The translations under genes and the position numbers were made by a program. From Populus alba (lineage: Eukaryota; Streptophyta; Magnoliopsida; Malpighiales; Salicaceae), in the NCBI RefSeq assembly GCF_005239225.2, contig NC_133297.1:20758147-20822146 (forward strand): a stretch of DNA of 64,000 bases, written 5' to 3'. Shown in pieces: positions 45,236-57,651 of the stretch. The notes beneath the pieces were generated by a model, which ran no database searches, was not told the origin of the DNA, and worked only from the letters and a program-made list of their open reading frames with translations. Within the stretch, counting starts at the first letter, position 1, and each line of letters starts with the position of its first letter.

Positions 45236-48200
45236 TGTAAACACCTAAACAAAAATATATATATATTTAGAGAGAGAGAGAGAGAGATGATGATGAATGC
45301 AGTTTTCGCTGCCGATGCAGAAATCAGCAGCGACGCAGTTTTCGCTGCCATTTCTGGATTTGGCAGCGATGCAGCCTTCCCTACTGATACAGAAATCGGC
45401 AGCGACACAGTGTTTCGCTGCCCATTTCTTGATCGGCAGTGACGCAGTTTCGGCTGCCGATTTCTGGATCGGCAGCGACGCAGTTTTCGCTGCCGAGGCA
45501 GAAATCGACAGCGATGCAGTTTTCGCTGCCGATTTCTAAATCAACAGTGACACAGAGCTGGGAGGGAGGGGTAAAACTGGTTTTAGATAAATCAATCAAG
45601 GATAAGGACACACCTAAACCAACCCCCAAACAACCCATTTCATTTGATGGGTAGTATAAATACAAAGAGGGGAGAGAGAATGACCCATCTTCTTCCCAAA
45701 CCAGCAGCTGCATGCCATTCTTCCCTTCCCCTTTCACAACAGAAACGTGAATCAGACCAGTAGAGATTACCTTGTGAGCTTGTGAGGGAGAGATGAGACC
45801 TTGAGAGAGGAGTGGGCAGCTGCATAGTGGAGAGGAAAAAGAGAGCTGGAAAACGTGAGAGGAAGAAGAAGGAGGAGAACCAGCAGCTGAAGAGAAAAGA
45901 ATAGTGTCAAACCTTCCTCAAACTTAGTTAAATTCAGAAGGTATGGGTCATGGAACTCCCTTTCCTCTCCCCCTTAAGATCAAAAACGAAAATGAAGAAG
46001 AAAAACCCTAAGAAAAATTGATCTAAGACCTAAGCCAGCTATGAGGGAAACTGAAATCAACTAGGAGAACTAGCAAACAGAAGTGAAATAAAGTCAATTT
46101 CAGAACATCTAACAATTATGGTAGAAGGCTGGCTTTAACTATGGGTAGGCCAGCATGCATGTGTGTGTGTGTTCTGCTGAAATTTAATGCTTTCTGCTGT
46201 GATGTTACTGCTAGAATTAATGTGTTCTTCTGTGATGATTGTTGCTGAAATCAATGTGTTCTGCTGTGATGTTGTTGTTGAAATTTAACGTTTTCTGTTG
46301 TGATGTTGCTGCTGAAATTAATATGTTTTGTTGTGATGATTGTTGCTTAAATTAATGTGTTTTGCTATGATGTTGTTGCTGAAATTTAATGTGTTCTGCT
46401 GTGATGTTGTTGCTGGAATTTTTGTTGAAGAACTATGTGCTGAAATTGATGGTTCCGATTTGTGTGTTGCGCAGCGAAATTTTGTTTCGCTGCCGAAACG
46501 GAACCTCCTGCAGCGAATCGATATTTGCTGCCAATTTGTGTATTGCGCAACGAAATTCTGTTTCGCTGCCGCAACGGAACCCCCTGCAGCGAATTGATAT
46601 TCGCTGCCGATTTGTGTATAGCGCAGCGAAATTCTGTTTCGCTGCCGCAACGGAACCCCCTGAATTCGCTGCCGATTTGTGTATTGCACAGCGAAATTTT
46701 GTTTCGCTGCCGCAACGGAACCCCCTGCAGCGAATCGATATTCGCTGCCGATTTGTGTGTTGCGCAGCGAAATTCTGTTTCGCTGCCGCAACTGAACCTC
46801 CTGCAGCGAAATTCTGTTTCGCTTCCGAAACCGAACCTCCTGCAGCGAATCGATATTCGCTGCCGAATTGTGTATTGTGCAGCGAAATTCTGTTTCGCTG
46901 CCGCGACTGAACCTCCTGCAGCGAATTGATATTCGCTGCCGAATTGTGTGTTGTGCAGCGAAATTCTGTTTCGCTGCCGAAACTGAACTTCCTGCAGCGA
47001 ATTGATATTCGCTGCCGAGTTGTGCGTTGTGCAGCGAAACTGTGGCACCAACAGCGATGCAGTTTTCGCTGCCGAACGGGCTGTCTGCAGCAAAACAGTT
47101 GTCGCTGCAGAATTAGCAACCTGCAGCGAACCAGTTCTCGCTGCTGAATTGGGCAGCCTGCAGCGAACCAGTTCTCGCTGCCGATTCCTACAATAAGCCT
47201 CCTAGGAAGGAATGATTTAAATGCTAGTAACAATTTCATGATATGATGGTGTAAAATATGGAACACTTGAATGTGAACATATGAACTCTTGAAATAAGTG
47301 TGATGATGAATATGATTCAAAAATAAAATAAATAAACTGTGCTAATTTGTGACCATTGATGTCTTAGGTGGTGCGGTTGGGATTGGACCATCATCAAGAC
47401 AGGAACGACCCACAGGTGGAGCAGGTAGGTGACTTGCACCTTTCTTTTTCTTACATTGAATCTTGAAATATTTTAACTTGAGTACTATCATATTGTTAGA
47501 ACCGATATTAGATTGTTGAACGCTTAAATGTTGATTAAAGATTGATTAGCTTCGGCTAATGGCATCCGAATGGATGGCCGGGACAAAAGAGTGATTAGCT
47601 TCGGCTAATGGCATCCAAACGGATGGCCCGGACAAAGAATGATTAGCTTTGGCTAATGGCGTCCGAATGGATGGCCGGGATGAAGGATTGATTAGCTTCG
47701 GCTAATGGCATCCAAACAGATGGCCGAGACAAAGAATGATTAGCTTTGGCTAATGGCGTCCGAACGGATGGCCGGGATGATGGACTGATTAGCTTCGGCT
47801 AATGGCATCCAAACGGATGGATGGCCGGGATGACGCAGATTCCGCTGCCGATTCTGGATCGGCAGCGACGCAGATTCCGCTGCCGATTCTGGATCGGCAG
47901 CGACGCAGCTTTCACCATGGAATCCAGATGGATGGCCGGGACAAATAAATGACTAGTTTTGGCGAATGACATCCGAAAACTTGAGTATCTATATGTACTA
48001 CTAGTTGTTATAGCAAATACATGAAGAAATTATATTTGTTAATGCTTTATTTAATTGCCAAACCGTTAGTTAACATTATTATTATTATTAAGTATTTGCA
48101 TTCTCTTAAATGTTTGTACTGTTGTTGGGACTTCACACCAAAGAGATGCCTAGGAAACCCGATACACGGGAACCTACTTTTGCAAGGAATTATGTAGATG

Positions 48201-48536
48201 TATTTTAAATCACAATGTATTTTGTATGGATCAATGTACTGAATGTATAACTTTTATTAGATCCTTTTTGTTTAAAATTGTGATGACTATTAGTAGGATA
48301 AGACTGCAAACTCATGTCTATGTATATATTTTTAATATGAACTTCAAATCAAGCAACCTTAATATTACATGTTTGTGTAAGTTTCACTTTGAAATGAAAT
48401 GTTGATTGTATGGATTGTATTTTGATGATGTGAGGATTTAGATCCATTGATTGCCGGCACCATGTGGATTGAATGCATATATATTTTTTTAAAAAAAATT
48501 TACTGTGTTTTGGGCTTGGAAAGCCGGGTTGTTACA
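45236..48536 (+). repeat. 3' LTR of the second Tekay-like element (3301 bases)
   Basis: Same block order as the other two LTRs, with TATA at 45655-45662. Array B is expanded to about eight 76-base units (46470-47188), array C has six units (47543-47835) and array D has shrunk to about two (47832-47910). The long frames on both strands here are repeat translations. Confidence 0.92.
46470..47188. repeat. Expanded hairpin array B
   Basis: Each 76-base unit contains CAGCGAAATTCTGTTTCGCTG and CAGCGAATTGATATTCGCTG, two perfect eight-pair stems with short loops. Units are much more alike than units in the first element, pointing to recent local amplification. Confidence 0.9.
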
Positions 48537-48831
48537 TATCCTAAGTATCAAAGATATAAAGAAATAAATGCGATGCTAAAATAATAGACCTTAGAATAAT
48601 TAGGATTTAACCTGATAAGATAGAGACTTTCTCACGGATGGAGATCTACCTCGAACCTTAGACAAAACCAAAAGATAGAAACATGATCTAAAAAAACAAT
48701 CAAACAATAATGCAACTTACTGTAGGTAGGGTGCACTAGGGTTGATACGTCTTTCCTTTGCACAACCAGTCCCTTACCCGGACTCTCACAGACCATAAGT
48801 TTCTTAGTAACCATAATACTAGGTATCAACT

Positions 48832-51800
48832 TGATTAGTACTTAAAAGTGCATTTTTCAAGGCTTTATATCATCATTTTGCACTTGAAGTATCAATAACT
48901 CCTTAACTAGAGCATGTTTTATAATAACAAGTCTGATAATATAAGATAACTTTAATTTATGGTAAATGCTCATTTTAAATATAGGCATATCTCACAATTC
49001 AAAGAATTGATTGTTGTGATTAACTATTGAAAGTGAAAGGACAAAGAAAAGGCTAAGCTTAGAAAGAAGATGCCGATTCAATTCAAATTGAAACACTGTT
49101 AAGTCATTGGGTCATATTTGGAGCTATCGATCTTGGATTTTAGTTTTGTTTATATGGCTAGAAAAATAAGAAATAGGCTTACAATGTTCATGAATAGTGG
49201 AAGACCCAAATCTACCATTTTCAAATTCAAAGTTTGGCCACAAAAGAGAAGTCATAATTTATCCTACAATCTAGCCTAAACACTGCTTAGAATTTTACCC
49301 ATAGCTGGAGTTCTAGTTGGTAAAAGGACTTCAAATTTGGTGGGTGGAAATATAAGATAATTTCCAACAACTTTAATAAGGATGACCTGCTTCAATTCTA
49401 ATGTTAGCAATGACATTTCATCCAAACAAGAGCTTAAGGGCTATCCACCATGTCCACTAAAACCATTACTCAGTATTTTAGACATATCTCGAGCTGTATT
49501 GATCCAAATGCTTTGAAATTTTATGGTGGAAAGAGGAGATGATTTCCAACAACTTTCAGAAGAACACTTTGTGAAATTGTAATTGCATAAATGTCATTTC
49601 ATCCAGCCAAAATGCTTGAGTGCTATTGTCCACCAAGTCAACTAAATCAATAGTTGGCCACTACATCAATAATCAATTACCAAATAAATAGTTTTGAATT
49701 TTAGCCTATAAAAGGAGGCATTTGCCATTCATTTAAGCATCTGGATTTTCAGATCAAGATCACATTCTTGCTCTCTTTCTTTAATGCTTAAGTTTTGCTT
49801 TCATTAATCTCTTGTTTATACTTTTCATTTCCTTTACTATACTTAGTTAACTTATATCATGTTTATGTTTTTATATTGTTTATTTATGTTTTTCTTCTTC
49901 ATAATGTTTAGCTAAGTTTATCTTATCAAGGTGAAAATGTTTCACTAATGGTGTTAGGATAAATATAATATAAACTTAATATGGACTTCAATGCTTATAT
50001 CCTAAACAACTTGCTATTAACATGTCTTATCATTTTTATCTTATTAATTCTTAATACCTTGCTTGTTAAATGATTAATCTAAATTTGTGTTGTATAACAC
50101 TTGGTACATCAAATACTTAATCCTTTATAGTCTTCGGCAGACATGGTTATTATGAGAGGAATTTGATTTATTGTCAACATAAATAAGCATCATGAATACC
50201 TGATAAAATTTATAAGTATGATATTACGTAAATAAAATGATTAATATGATCATGTTGATAATTTATAAAGAGTTTATACTTTACTTATCTCTAATACTAT
50301 TAGTGGATCCTCTAACCTTGACATTTGTTTTTATCATTGTTTAATCCTCACATTAATCTTACATCTCAAAGTCCTCTTTAACTCATCATCACTATCATCC
50401 TTGTTGTTGTTGTTGTTGTTGTTGTCATAACCCAATTTTTGACACTTTTTTTTATTATTACTATTATTTTATTTACTAAAAAATAATAATAAAAAAATGA
50501 AAAAATGATGATGAAAAACAAATAAAAAATGAAATAAATTATAATTTGGGTTAAGGGCAACATGATTGAAAGTTTAGAGATTTAATTCAACTCTTGACTA
50601 GTTTAATTAATCAAATCAAGGGTTTAATTGGAGAATTGATAAGTTTTGAGACTTAATTGAGCTTGTAATTATTTTGATTAATCAAATCAAGGGTTTAATT
50701 GGAGAATTGATAAGTTTTTAGATTTAATTTGAACTTGGAATTAATTTAATTAATGAAATCAGGGACTTAATTGAAGAAATACCAAAATTTAGGGTTAATT
50801 GGGGGCATAATAGCAACAGATTAAAGTCCAAGGACCAATGTGTAAATGACGCTGAGATGCAAGGGTTCAATTACAATGTACCTAATGACTTGAATGCCAA
50901 AATTCAAAACGTCAAGGACCAAAATGTAAATGGCCATTAACATCAACACTGTTCATCTTCTTGAAAACGGATGCCTTTACTCCTACATTAAAATCCATGC
51001 ATGATCGCCTGATTATCTGGAGGCGACCACGTGACATTCTCTGGTTATAAAAACCAGAGAAGGAAAAAATGCCTAGGGGGAGGAACACAAAACAAAAGCT
51101 AGTGGGACCGACAGGAGAGATAGAGAGCGACCGAGAACTAGGGGGGAACAGAGAGGATAGAGGAACGAAAAAGAACAAAAAAAAAAAACAAAGAATGAAC
51201 TGGAGGACATAACACAGGGGAGAAAACGGTTAAGTAAAAAAACAGAGAGTTAGGAGAACGAAGGAAACAGAGAAAGGGGAAACAGGGAGAAGGAGAAACG
51301 TAAAGAAGAATAATAAAAAAAAAAAACTAGAAGAGAGAGAGGGACTGAGAGAGGGAGAGTCAAAAACACAAACCAGAGAAAAGAAAAACAGGGAGAGCAA
51401 GAATAGAGACAAAAGAAATCATAGGGAGGAAGAACACAAACCAGAGACGGGGTCACCAACACAGCATAGAGTGAACCGGGGGATAGCACGAACAGAAGCA
51501 AAGAAAGAAAGGAGGACAGACAAAAAAAAAAAAAGGAACCAACATTCTCAGCTTTGCCTTCGTCCTCAAAACACAACCAAAGTGAACAGAGAAAAACAAA
51601 GAAACTGCAAGCATTGATTAGTCTTGGTGTTTGTCTCCAGCCTTCAACACTATGAACCATCAGAAACAGAAAGAACAAAGCTAGAAGATCGAAGGGGAGG
51701 TTGAAACGGGTGCTCGGCTAGTGTCACCCGATCACACAAAAAGAGCTTCACCATCGTTTTTATTCCTACATCCAGGTAATCTTCTCTTCCCGCTTTGCAA

Positions 51801-52557
51801 TATCATTTGACAATGTTGCCGTGATATTCAATTAGCCCTTCACTATGTACGCACGTGTGGTGCGTGCCTTTGCCCAGCCGGGTCACTGGCTTGGGTTAGT
51901 GACCGGGCCGGCTGGCTAGGTCCAACCCAACCCTAAAAAAATATAAAAATATAAAAACAAGTAAAATAAAATAAAAAATATGTATGCATAAAAAATAATT
52001 TTTTATTGGTTTATTTACTAACGCTAAAGTCAGGAATAAAAATACTGATTTAAATTTATTGTTTTCTAGCTACGTAATATTTACCAATGTCAGAGTTGAA
52101 AATATTCGTGGTTGAATATTCATTGACGCTAGAGCCAGGAATATTACAAGTAAACCATCATAGCATAAATCAACAAATTGTTAGCAATTTAAGACAAAAC
52201 TAGCAATGTAGCTTACCTCAAGTAGGGTGCGCTAGGGGTGCCAATACCTTCCCCTAGCCACAACCAGTCTTATACCATAGAATCTCTGTTGACCAGTTAG
52301 GGTTCCTAGTAATCGTAATACTAGGTGGTGACTCCTTAAACGAGATATTTTCCTAAAAGAACAAGATGCCAGAAATCATTTCTTTCCATGAAAGTTATTT
52401 TTGAGTCGACACAATGTCGGGTGCAACAATTATTATTATTATTATTTATAATTTATATAGTTAACCTCCCTATGGTTTGACCCTGGTCTTGTCGGGTTAT
52501 TTATTACTTTGACACTCCTGCATTTGAGATAAGACATCAAACTCTTTGATCGTGTCA
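48832..52557 (+). mobile_element. Athila solo LTR, with a nested Tat-type LTR
   Basis: The start TGATTAGTACTTAAAAGTGC and the end GATCGTGTCA match, in reverse, the two ends of the LTR at 6095-7729. Flanks caact at 48827-48831 and 52558-52562 are a perfect target duplication, so this is a solo LTR. Athila sequence runs 48832-50422 and 52429-52557 (about 1.72 kb). Confidence 0.9.
50423..52428 (+). mobile_element. Tat/Ogre-type solo LTR (2.0 kb) inside the Athila LTR
   Basis: Begins TGTCATAACCC and ends GTCGGGTGCAACA, as Tat-lineage LTRs do. It contains repeated tttaattggagaattgataag segments (50590-50720), a long GA-rich stretch (51100-51700) and the gtagggtgc to taatactaggt block near the end. 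It sits between (GTT)n and (ATT)n runs of the Athila LTR, so its target duplication cannot be read. No primer site follows it, hence solo. The CT-rich minus-strand frames at 50912-51678 are low-complexity chance frames. Confidence 0.78.
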
Positions 52558-52562
52558 CAACT

Positions 52563-53037
52563 CCTAAACCTTATAATTATAACTTTATTATTATACCTAA
52601 ACCCTCTTTCCTTTCCAACATCCTTTTAGAAGACAAATACTATTTTCGCTCGACGCCCCTACATGCACCTTGCAACAGGAGGTTACGTAGGTTAAATTAG
52701 GGGACCAAAATTTCAGGATCCAGATGCTGATGTGAGAAATAAATATGCTAGAAAAATTAATAAAATAAAGCCATAGAAATAGGACTTGATTTTTAAAATT
52801 TTAATTCGAATGATATAGTTAAAGAGTTCTCAAAGTTTTGAGGTGTAATGCACCTTCATCATCAACTCATAGTTGTAAAGCCTAACTTAATTCAACAAGT
52901 TGACTCAAAGTTAGTTAGGGCTAGGTGTAGAACTAGTTGGACTATAGAATTAACCTAATCAAAGCCCACATATGGTTGATTAAAAAATGCAAGTTTTTTA
53001 GCAGAGAACAAGTATGTAGTGAAAACGAGTTGTTACT
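52563..53037. other. End of the Tat-type LTR, then unannotated flank
   Basis: 52563-52677 is the last piece of the outer Tat LTR; 52678-52682 is its right target duplication. 52683-53037 is AT-rich DNA which, before the nest formed, directly followed position 41055. No gene is seen. Confidence 0.6.
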
Positions 53038-53362
53038 TGTTAAGCTCAGCTTAACAAGTTGAGAGAATATAAGGAAAAATGATAGAAACTGAGAAAGAAT
53101 AGAGAGTAGAGAAAGGAAGTAAAGAATGAATTATTCTTATGTATATTTTCTTCTTATCCTTTAGCATCAATATAATGAGCTTTATATTGAGCATTGCCAA
53201 CCAACTATCAGATTCTTCTGCTAACTAACTAACAAACTCTTCTAACTGATCTCCAACTATCTAACAATAGATTGTGTGTTCCTCAAGTCTTCGTCTCTAG
53301 CTCCTCCCTTGTTGCATCCTAATAGTAATGATTCTCATGTTGATGCAATTTAAGATGTAACA
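53038..53362 (-). repeat. 3' LTR of the Reina-like element
   Basis: Left edge TGTTAAGCTCAGCTTAACAA holds a stem (TTGTTAAGC with GCTTAACAA, counting one base outside). Right edge is TGTAACA beside the purine tract. Confidence 0.8.
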
Positions 53363-53399
53363 ATATTCCCTTTTAAAAAATATTCTTGACCTTAAGCAT

Positions 53400-54900
53400 C
53401 AACAGACCTCAGTGAGAGTTTAAGGGTCGGTGTTAAACTCTGGAAACTGCAATTAAATCTCTACCAAGTCCTCCTAAGTTGTGTCTTCAGGGAAAGAATT
53501 AGACCATTAGATTAAGCATGCCACTACAGCCTTATTATCTTTTTTCATAAGCTTCTTGTCTAAAATGGCTATTGGACAGACCTTGATTCTTCCTTCTGCG
53601 TCCGCTATTGGCAGTGTTTATGAAACTATGGCTACATCTCCTACCTTTTGTTTTAGTAACAAGACATGGAACACATGATACACTGCACCACCCTCTGGTA
53701 GCTTGAGCTTACAAGCTACAACTCCAATTTGTTCCGTCACTTGATAAGGGTCATAACACCTAGGATTTAGCTTAAAATTCTTTCTATACATGACACTACC
53801 CCGCCTGTAAGGTTGTAGTTTTAAGAAAACCCAATCCCCCCACTAAGAATTTCCTTTCAGAACGCTTCTTATATGTTATTTGTTTCATCCTATTCCTCTC
53901 CTCTTCTAGCAATCCTTTTATAAGTTGATCCATATTAATTCTTCTCTATATCCATTCTTCTATAGCCTTAACTTGAGTGGCCACCATGAGTACCATATCC
54001 CTTGCTGGAGGTTCATAGCCATATAATGCTTAAAATGGTGTCATTTTGATAGTTGAATAAAAGTTATTGTTGTAGTACCATTATGTTGTATATATCCAAT
54101 GATTCCACTTTTTGGGGTAGTGCATGGTGATGCATCAAAGATATGTTTTCAGGCATTGATTCACCTTCTCGGTTTTTTCATCAGTTTGAGGATGGTATGA
54201 TGAGCTGAGTAATAGCTTTAGTCTCAAGTGTTTAAACAATTCTCTCTAGAAAAGACTTATGAAGATCTTATCCCTATTTGTTAGTGTTCTTATAGGCAAC
54301 CCATGAAACTTATAAAATGATCCAAGAAGAGTTTAGCAACGTCTTGAGCTGTAAAGGGGTTTGCTAACACAATAAAATGCCCATGCTTAGTAATTATATC
54401 CATAATGACCATAATTGTATTCCTTCCTTTTAATCTTGGAAGCCCTTCCACGAAATCCATTATAACATTTTGTCAGGTACCTCTTGGAATTAGTAGGGCT
54501 TGCAACAATCCAGGATAAATAACCCTTTCTTCCTTAACTTGTTTACAAATATCACATTGTAGAACTATCCTTTGCATTAGTTTCTTCATAGAGGGCCAAT
54601 AGAAGTGAGCCTTAAGCCTTCTATAGGTATTATGAATTCTCGTATGACCACCAATATAGGAATCATATATAGACTTGATGAGGTCTTCCCTCAACAATTC
54701 GGTAAACCCTATGACAATTTTTTATTTATACTTGATCATGCCATCTTCGTACACAAAGTTGGGAACTATGTGGCATCCCCACCATCTTACTAATGACCAT
54801 ATCCTGTATAATGGTATCCTTTTTATACGAGGCATATATTTGCTCATACCAAGACTAAATTATCTTTGTTATGGTTGTGAAACCACCACCTTCTAGCTTA
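53400..54900 (-). pseudogene. Reina-like integrase and chromodomain-like end
   Basis: 54697-54473 encodes the zinc-binding part (GGHTRIHNTYRRLKAHFYWP, then LQCDICKQVK). The catalytic core at 53950-54470 is shredded by stops. Near 53620-53830 the minus strand reads LQPYRRGSVMYRKNFKLNPR and VYHVFHVLLLKQKVGD, the end of integrase just before the chromodomain of Reina-type proteins; traces of the chromodomain continue to about 53400. Confidence 0.75.
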
Positions 54901-55119
54901 TCCTATTGTAGTTTGCCTATCCCATAAGTATCCCTTCTAGATAATGGATCTGCAGCTTTGTTCTACTTTCCCTTTCGGTAAATGATTTGATAATTTAATC
55001 CCAATAATTTAGTTACACCCTTTTTTCTAAATGGGAGTGTGAATCTTTTGGTCAAACATATGTTTAAGGCTTTCATGATCAATTTGAATGACAAACTATT
55101 CTAGTTCCAAGTAATGCCT

Positions 55120-56150
55120 TCATTTATCAACTGCCATCAGAATAGCAAGGTACTCCTTCTTATATATGAATAACCCTAGGTGTCTAACCCTTAAAGCCTT
55201 GCTCAGAAATGCCAAAGGTCTTCCTTCTTGGTTAAACATCGCTCCAATTCTAGTATTGTAAGCATTTGTTTCCAATACAAATGGTTTGGTGAAGTCTGGG
55301 TGGGAAAGGACTAAAGCTTCACACAAGGCTCTTTTTAGAATGTGGAAAGCCTTTAATGCACCCTCATGCCAAAGGAAGTTATTCTTCTTGAGCATATATG
55401 TCAGGGGTTTACTGATAACACTAAATCTTCTAATGAATTTTTTATAGTAACAAGTTAGGCCCAGGAATCCCCTTAACTCTTTAATGGATCTTAAGACTAG
55501 CCATTTTTGCACTTCCTCCATCTTCTTAGGATCAGTTGCCACTCCATCCACTAAGATTATATGTCCCAAGTACTCCATTTGTGGCTCACCAAATGTGCAT
55601 TTAGATCTTTTTGCAAATAATTGGTTAATCTTAAGAGTTTCTAAGACTTTTTTTCAAAGTGATTAATATATGCTTCATAAAAATAACAATAAATGAGGAT
55701 ATCATCAAAGAATACTAAGACAAATTTCCTCAAGAATGGGTATAAGATACCATTTATCAATGCTTGAAAAGTGGCGAGAGCATTCGTGATACCAAGCGAG
55801 AGCATTCGTGAGACCAAAGGTCATTACGTTGAATTCATAGTGCCTTTTGTAAGTATGAAATGTTATTTTTTCAATATCTCCTTCGTGTATGAGGACCTGA
55901 TGATAGCCTGACCTTAGATCTAGTTTTAAGAAAAAGCTAGATCCTTGTAACTCATCCAATAGGACATTTATCAGAGGAATGGGAAACTTGTTCTTAATTG
56001 TGATTGCATTTAGCTGTCTAAAGTCCATACATAAACGCCATGTTTTGTCCTTCTTCTTTACCAGTAGAGCAAGAGAAGTAAAAAGACTTATGTTTGGTTG
56101 TATAATGCTATGTTATAGCATCTCTTTAACCATCCTTTCAATCTCTCCCT
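55120..56150 (-). pseudogene. Reina-like reverse transcriptase and RNase H start
   Basis: 56028-55705 gives MDFRQLNAITIKNKFPIP, LDLRSGYHQVLI and FGLTNALA; the catalytic-site segment just after is damaged by a small tandem duplication (55790-55820, agagcattcgtga twice). 55578-55120 gives MEYLGHIILVDGVATDPKKM, LRGFLGLTCYYKKFI and the first part of RNase H (FVLETNAYNTRIGAMF), in which the catalytic Asp context (usually ETDAS) reads ETNAY, a likely inactivating change. Confidence 0.82.
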
Positions 56151-56412
56151 TCTAAAAGAATGAGCTTTTATAGGGTCTGCAATTGACAGGTTAAGCTCCT
56201 AGTTTTAGTGAAATCTTGTGATCATATTTCTTGGTAGGTGGAAGCTCTGTTGGTTTTGCAAATACAGTTGCCTAGTCTGTCAGCAATCTTGCTATCTTTG
56301 TGTTAGTAAGTACATGGTGTGGTTCTGCTTTTGCTTCTATACAAAAAATTTGCCTTACGAACCCCATTATAACTGCCTTTAAATTCTTTTTGACCTTCTC
56401 TCCTGTAATGCA

Positions 56413-56997
56413 CTAAAGATTAGCTCCTTCCACAATGCCTCTAGGCTTGATCATTCTTCCCTCCTTCCTAAAGGATATTTTTATTTTGATGAAATCAAAT
56501 AGAACTGGTGAATTTAGCCAATCCATTCCCAATACTACATCACACCTTTCTAGTTTCAAAATCTTTAAATCTGCTACAAATTCATAGTTTTGCATAAACC
56601 ATTTAAACCTCGTTGTATAGGAATCATATAATATGGTACTGTCATTTGCTATTGTTATTGCTAAGACTAAGGATCTTTCTATAAAGATTTGCAATTCTCC
56701 CACAATATGTTCATCAATGAAGTTATGTGTGCTTCCAATGTCAATGAGGATTACCAACTCCCTTCCATGATAACTGCCCCTGATCCTAATGGTGTTATAT
56801 GTATAATTATCTGTCAATGCATTTAATGATAGACTATATTCTTTAATCTTTTTATTTGTCATCAGATCTTCAATGATGTTTTCTGCTTCTACATCCAGAA
56901 AGTCTTCCTCCTCATTACCATCAATCATGTGTAATCCTTTAACACCACACTTGTACTCTGGCATGAACTTATCTACATACTTGAAACATTGCCCCAA
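56413..56997 (-). pseudogene. Reina-like protease region
   Basis: The 194-residue frame holds a retropepsin-like domain with LIDIGSTHNFIDEH (Asp-Ile-Gly-Ser where DSGST is usual) and the later CDVVLGMDWL block. The unusual residue after the catalytic Asp may be a mutation. Confidence 0.78.
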
Positions 56998-57183
56998 CTT
57001 ACGCCTTTATTCATATATAGTCTCCGAAACTTTTTGTTTCTACTAATTATCATTCATTTATGGATTGGTGTACTTAGTTTGAAAATTACCTATTGGCCTA
57101 CCAGATTGTACAACAGTTATAAGCCTAGATACAAATTTGTTTTTTCTTGCCAAGACACTGTTCGATTCCTCCTGCCATTTAGC

Positions 57184-57651
57184 TTAATCAAAAGTTGTCA
57201 TCAATATCATTGGCTTTAGTATCTTCAACATAGGTTTGATATCTTTCTTTAATCCACTAATGAAACTAGAGATATAGTAAGATTCAAGAAGTAAAAGATT
57301 TAATGAATGTATTAGTGACTTAAGCTCCTCAAACCTCTCTATATATTCCTCAATACCACCTTCTTGTGTTAATTTGTTGAAGTCCTCTACTATGTTAGCT
57401 TTATTGCCAAACCTGTTGCATATGGCTCCTAAGAATTCTTCCCAATCAATTGAATATTTCACACCACACATGTAGCCTTCAAACCAAATCTTTGCCTTCC
57501 CTTCCAAGTAAAGAGATGCTAGTTTTACCCATTGTTGAAAAAGAGTTGAGTTGAGTTTAAAAAACTTCCTATGCTTTCTAAACCAGCCACTCAGAATATC
57601 TCCCCAAAATGATATAAGATCCATCCCTGGAAGAGAAGGATTATTCACCAT
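57184..57651 (-). pseudogene. Reina-like gag fragment
   Basis: The 155-residue frame includes VKLASLYLEGKAKIWFEGY, WEEFLGAICNRFG and EDFNKLTQEGGIEEYIERFE, the standard order of the retrotransposon gag domain. The N-terminal part and any zinc knuckle region are broken up by stops on either side. Confidence 0.8.

Larger units (their letters stand above)
41861..48536 (+). mobile_element. Second Tekay-like element, 5'-truncated inside gag
   Basis: Homology to the complete element begins abruptly at cgcactcgagggc (27961 there), so the 5' LTR, primer site and most of gag are missing. Gag end to chromodomain is at 41861-45200 and the 3' LTR at 45236-48536. The right flank is tatcc (48537-48541); no left partner exists because of the truncation. 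It lies inside the Tat-type LTR. Confidence 0.92.
41061..52677 (+). mobile_element. Tat/Ogre-type solo LTR, broken up by later insertions
   Basis: LTR pieces are at 41061-41860, 48537-48831 and 52563-52677. The start TGTCATAACCT and the end TGCAACA match the ends of the second such LTR at 50423-52428, and the middle piece shares the words gtagggtgc, cacaaccagt and aataatactaggt-like sequence with it (compare 48720-48825 with 52200-52326). Matching ggagg flanks at 41056-41060 and 52678-52682 show a solo LTR without internal region. Together the pieces make about 1.2 kb, against 2.0 kb for the other copy; the missing part was probably lost with the 5' half of the element at 41861. Confidence 0.78.

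Noticed and set aside
46470..47188. CRISPR-like alternation of short palindromic repeats
   Set aside because: The spacers are themselves repeats, the unit is a two-hairpin minisatellite inside a plant LTR, and there are no cas genes.
46318..47320. Long frames on both strands with repeated motifs such as RCAIHKSAANI or CCAAKFCFAA, seemingly repeat proteins
   Set aside because: They are translations of the 76-base hairpin array in a non-coding LTR. All frames stay open because the unit happens to lack stops, and the pattern follows the DNA repeat, not a protein family. The same applies to frames at 23580-24055, 24852-25499, 25867-26217, 32837-33684, 33993-34352 and 45103-45737.
50912..51678. 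Phe/Leu/Ser-rich minus-strand frames that look like membrane proteins
   Set aside because: They are the reverse strand of a GA-rich low-complexity stretch in a Tat-type LTR.
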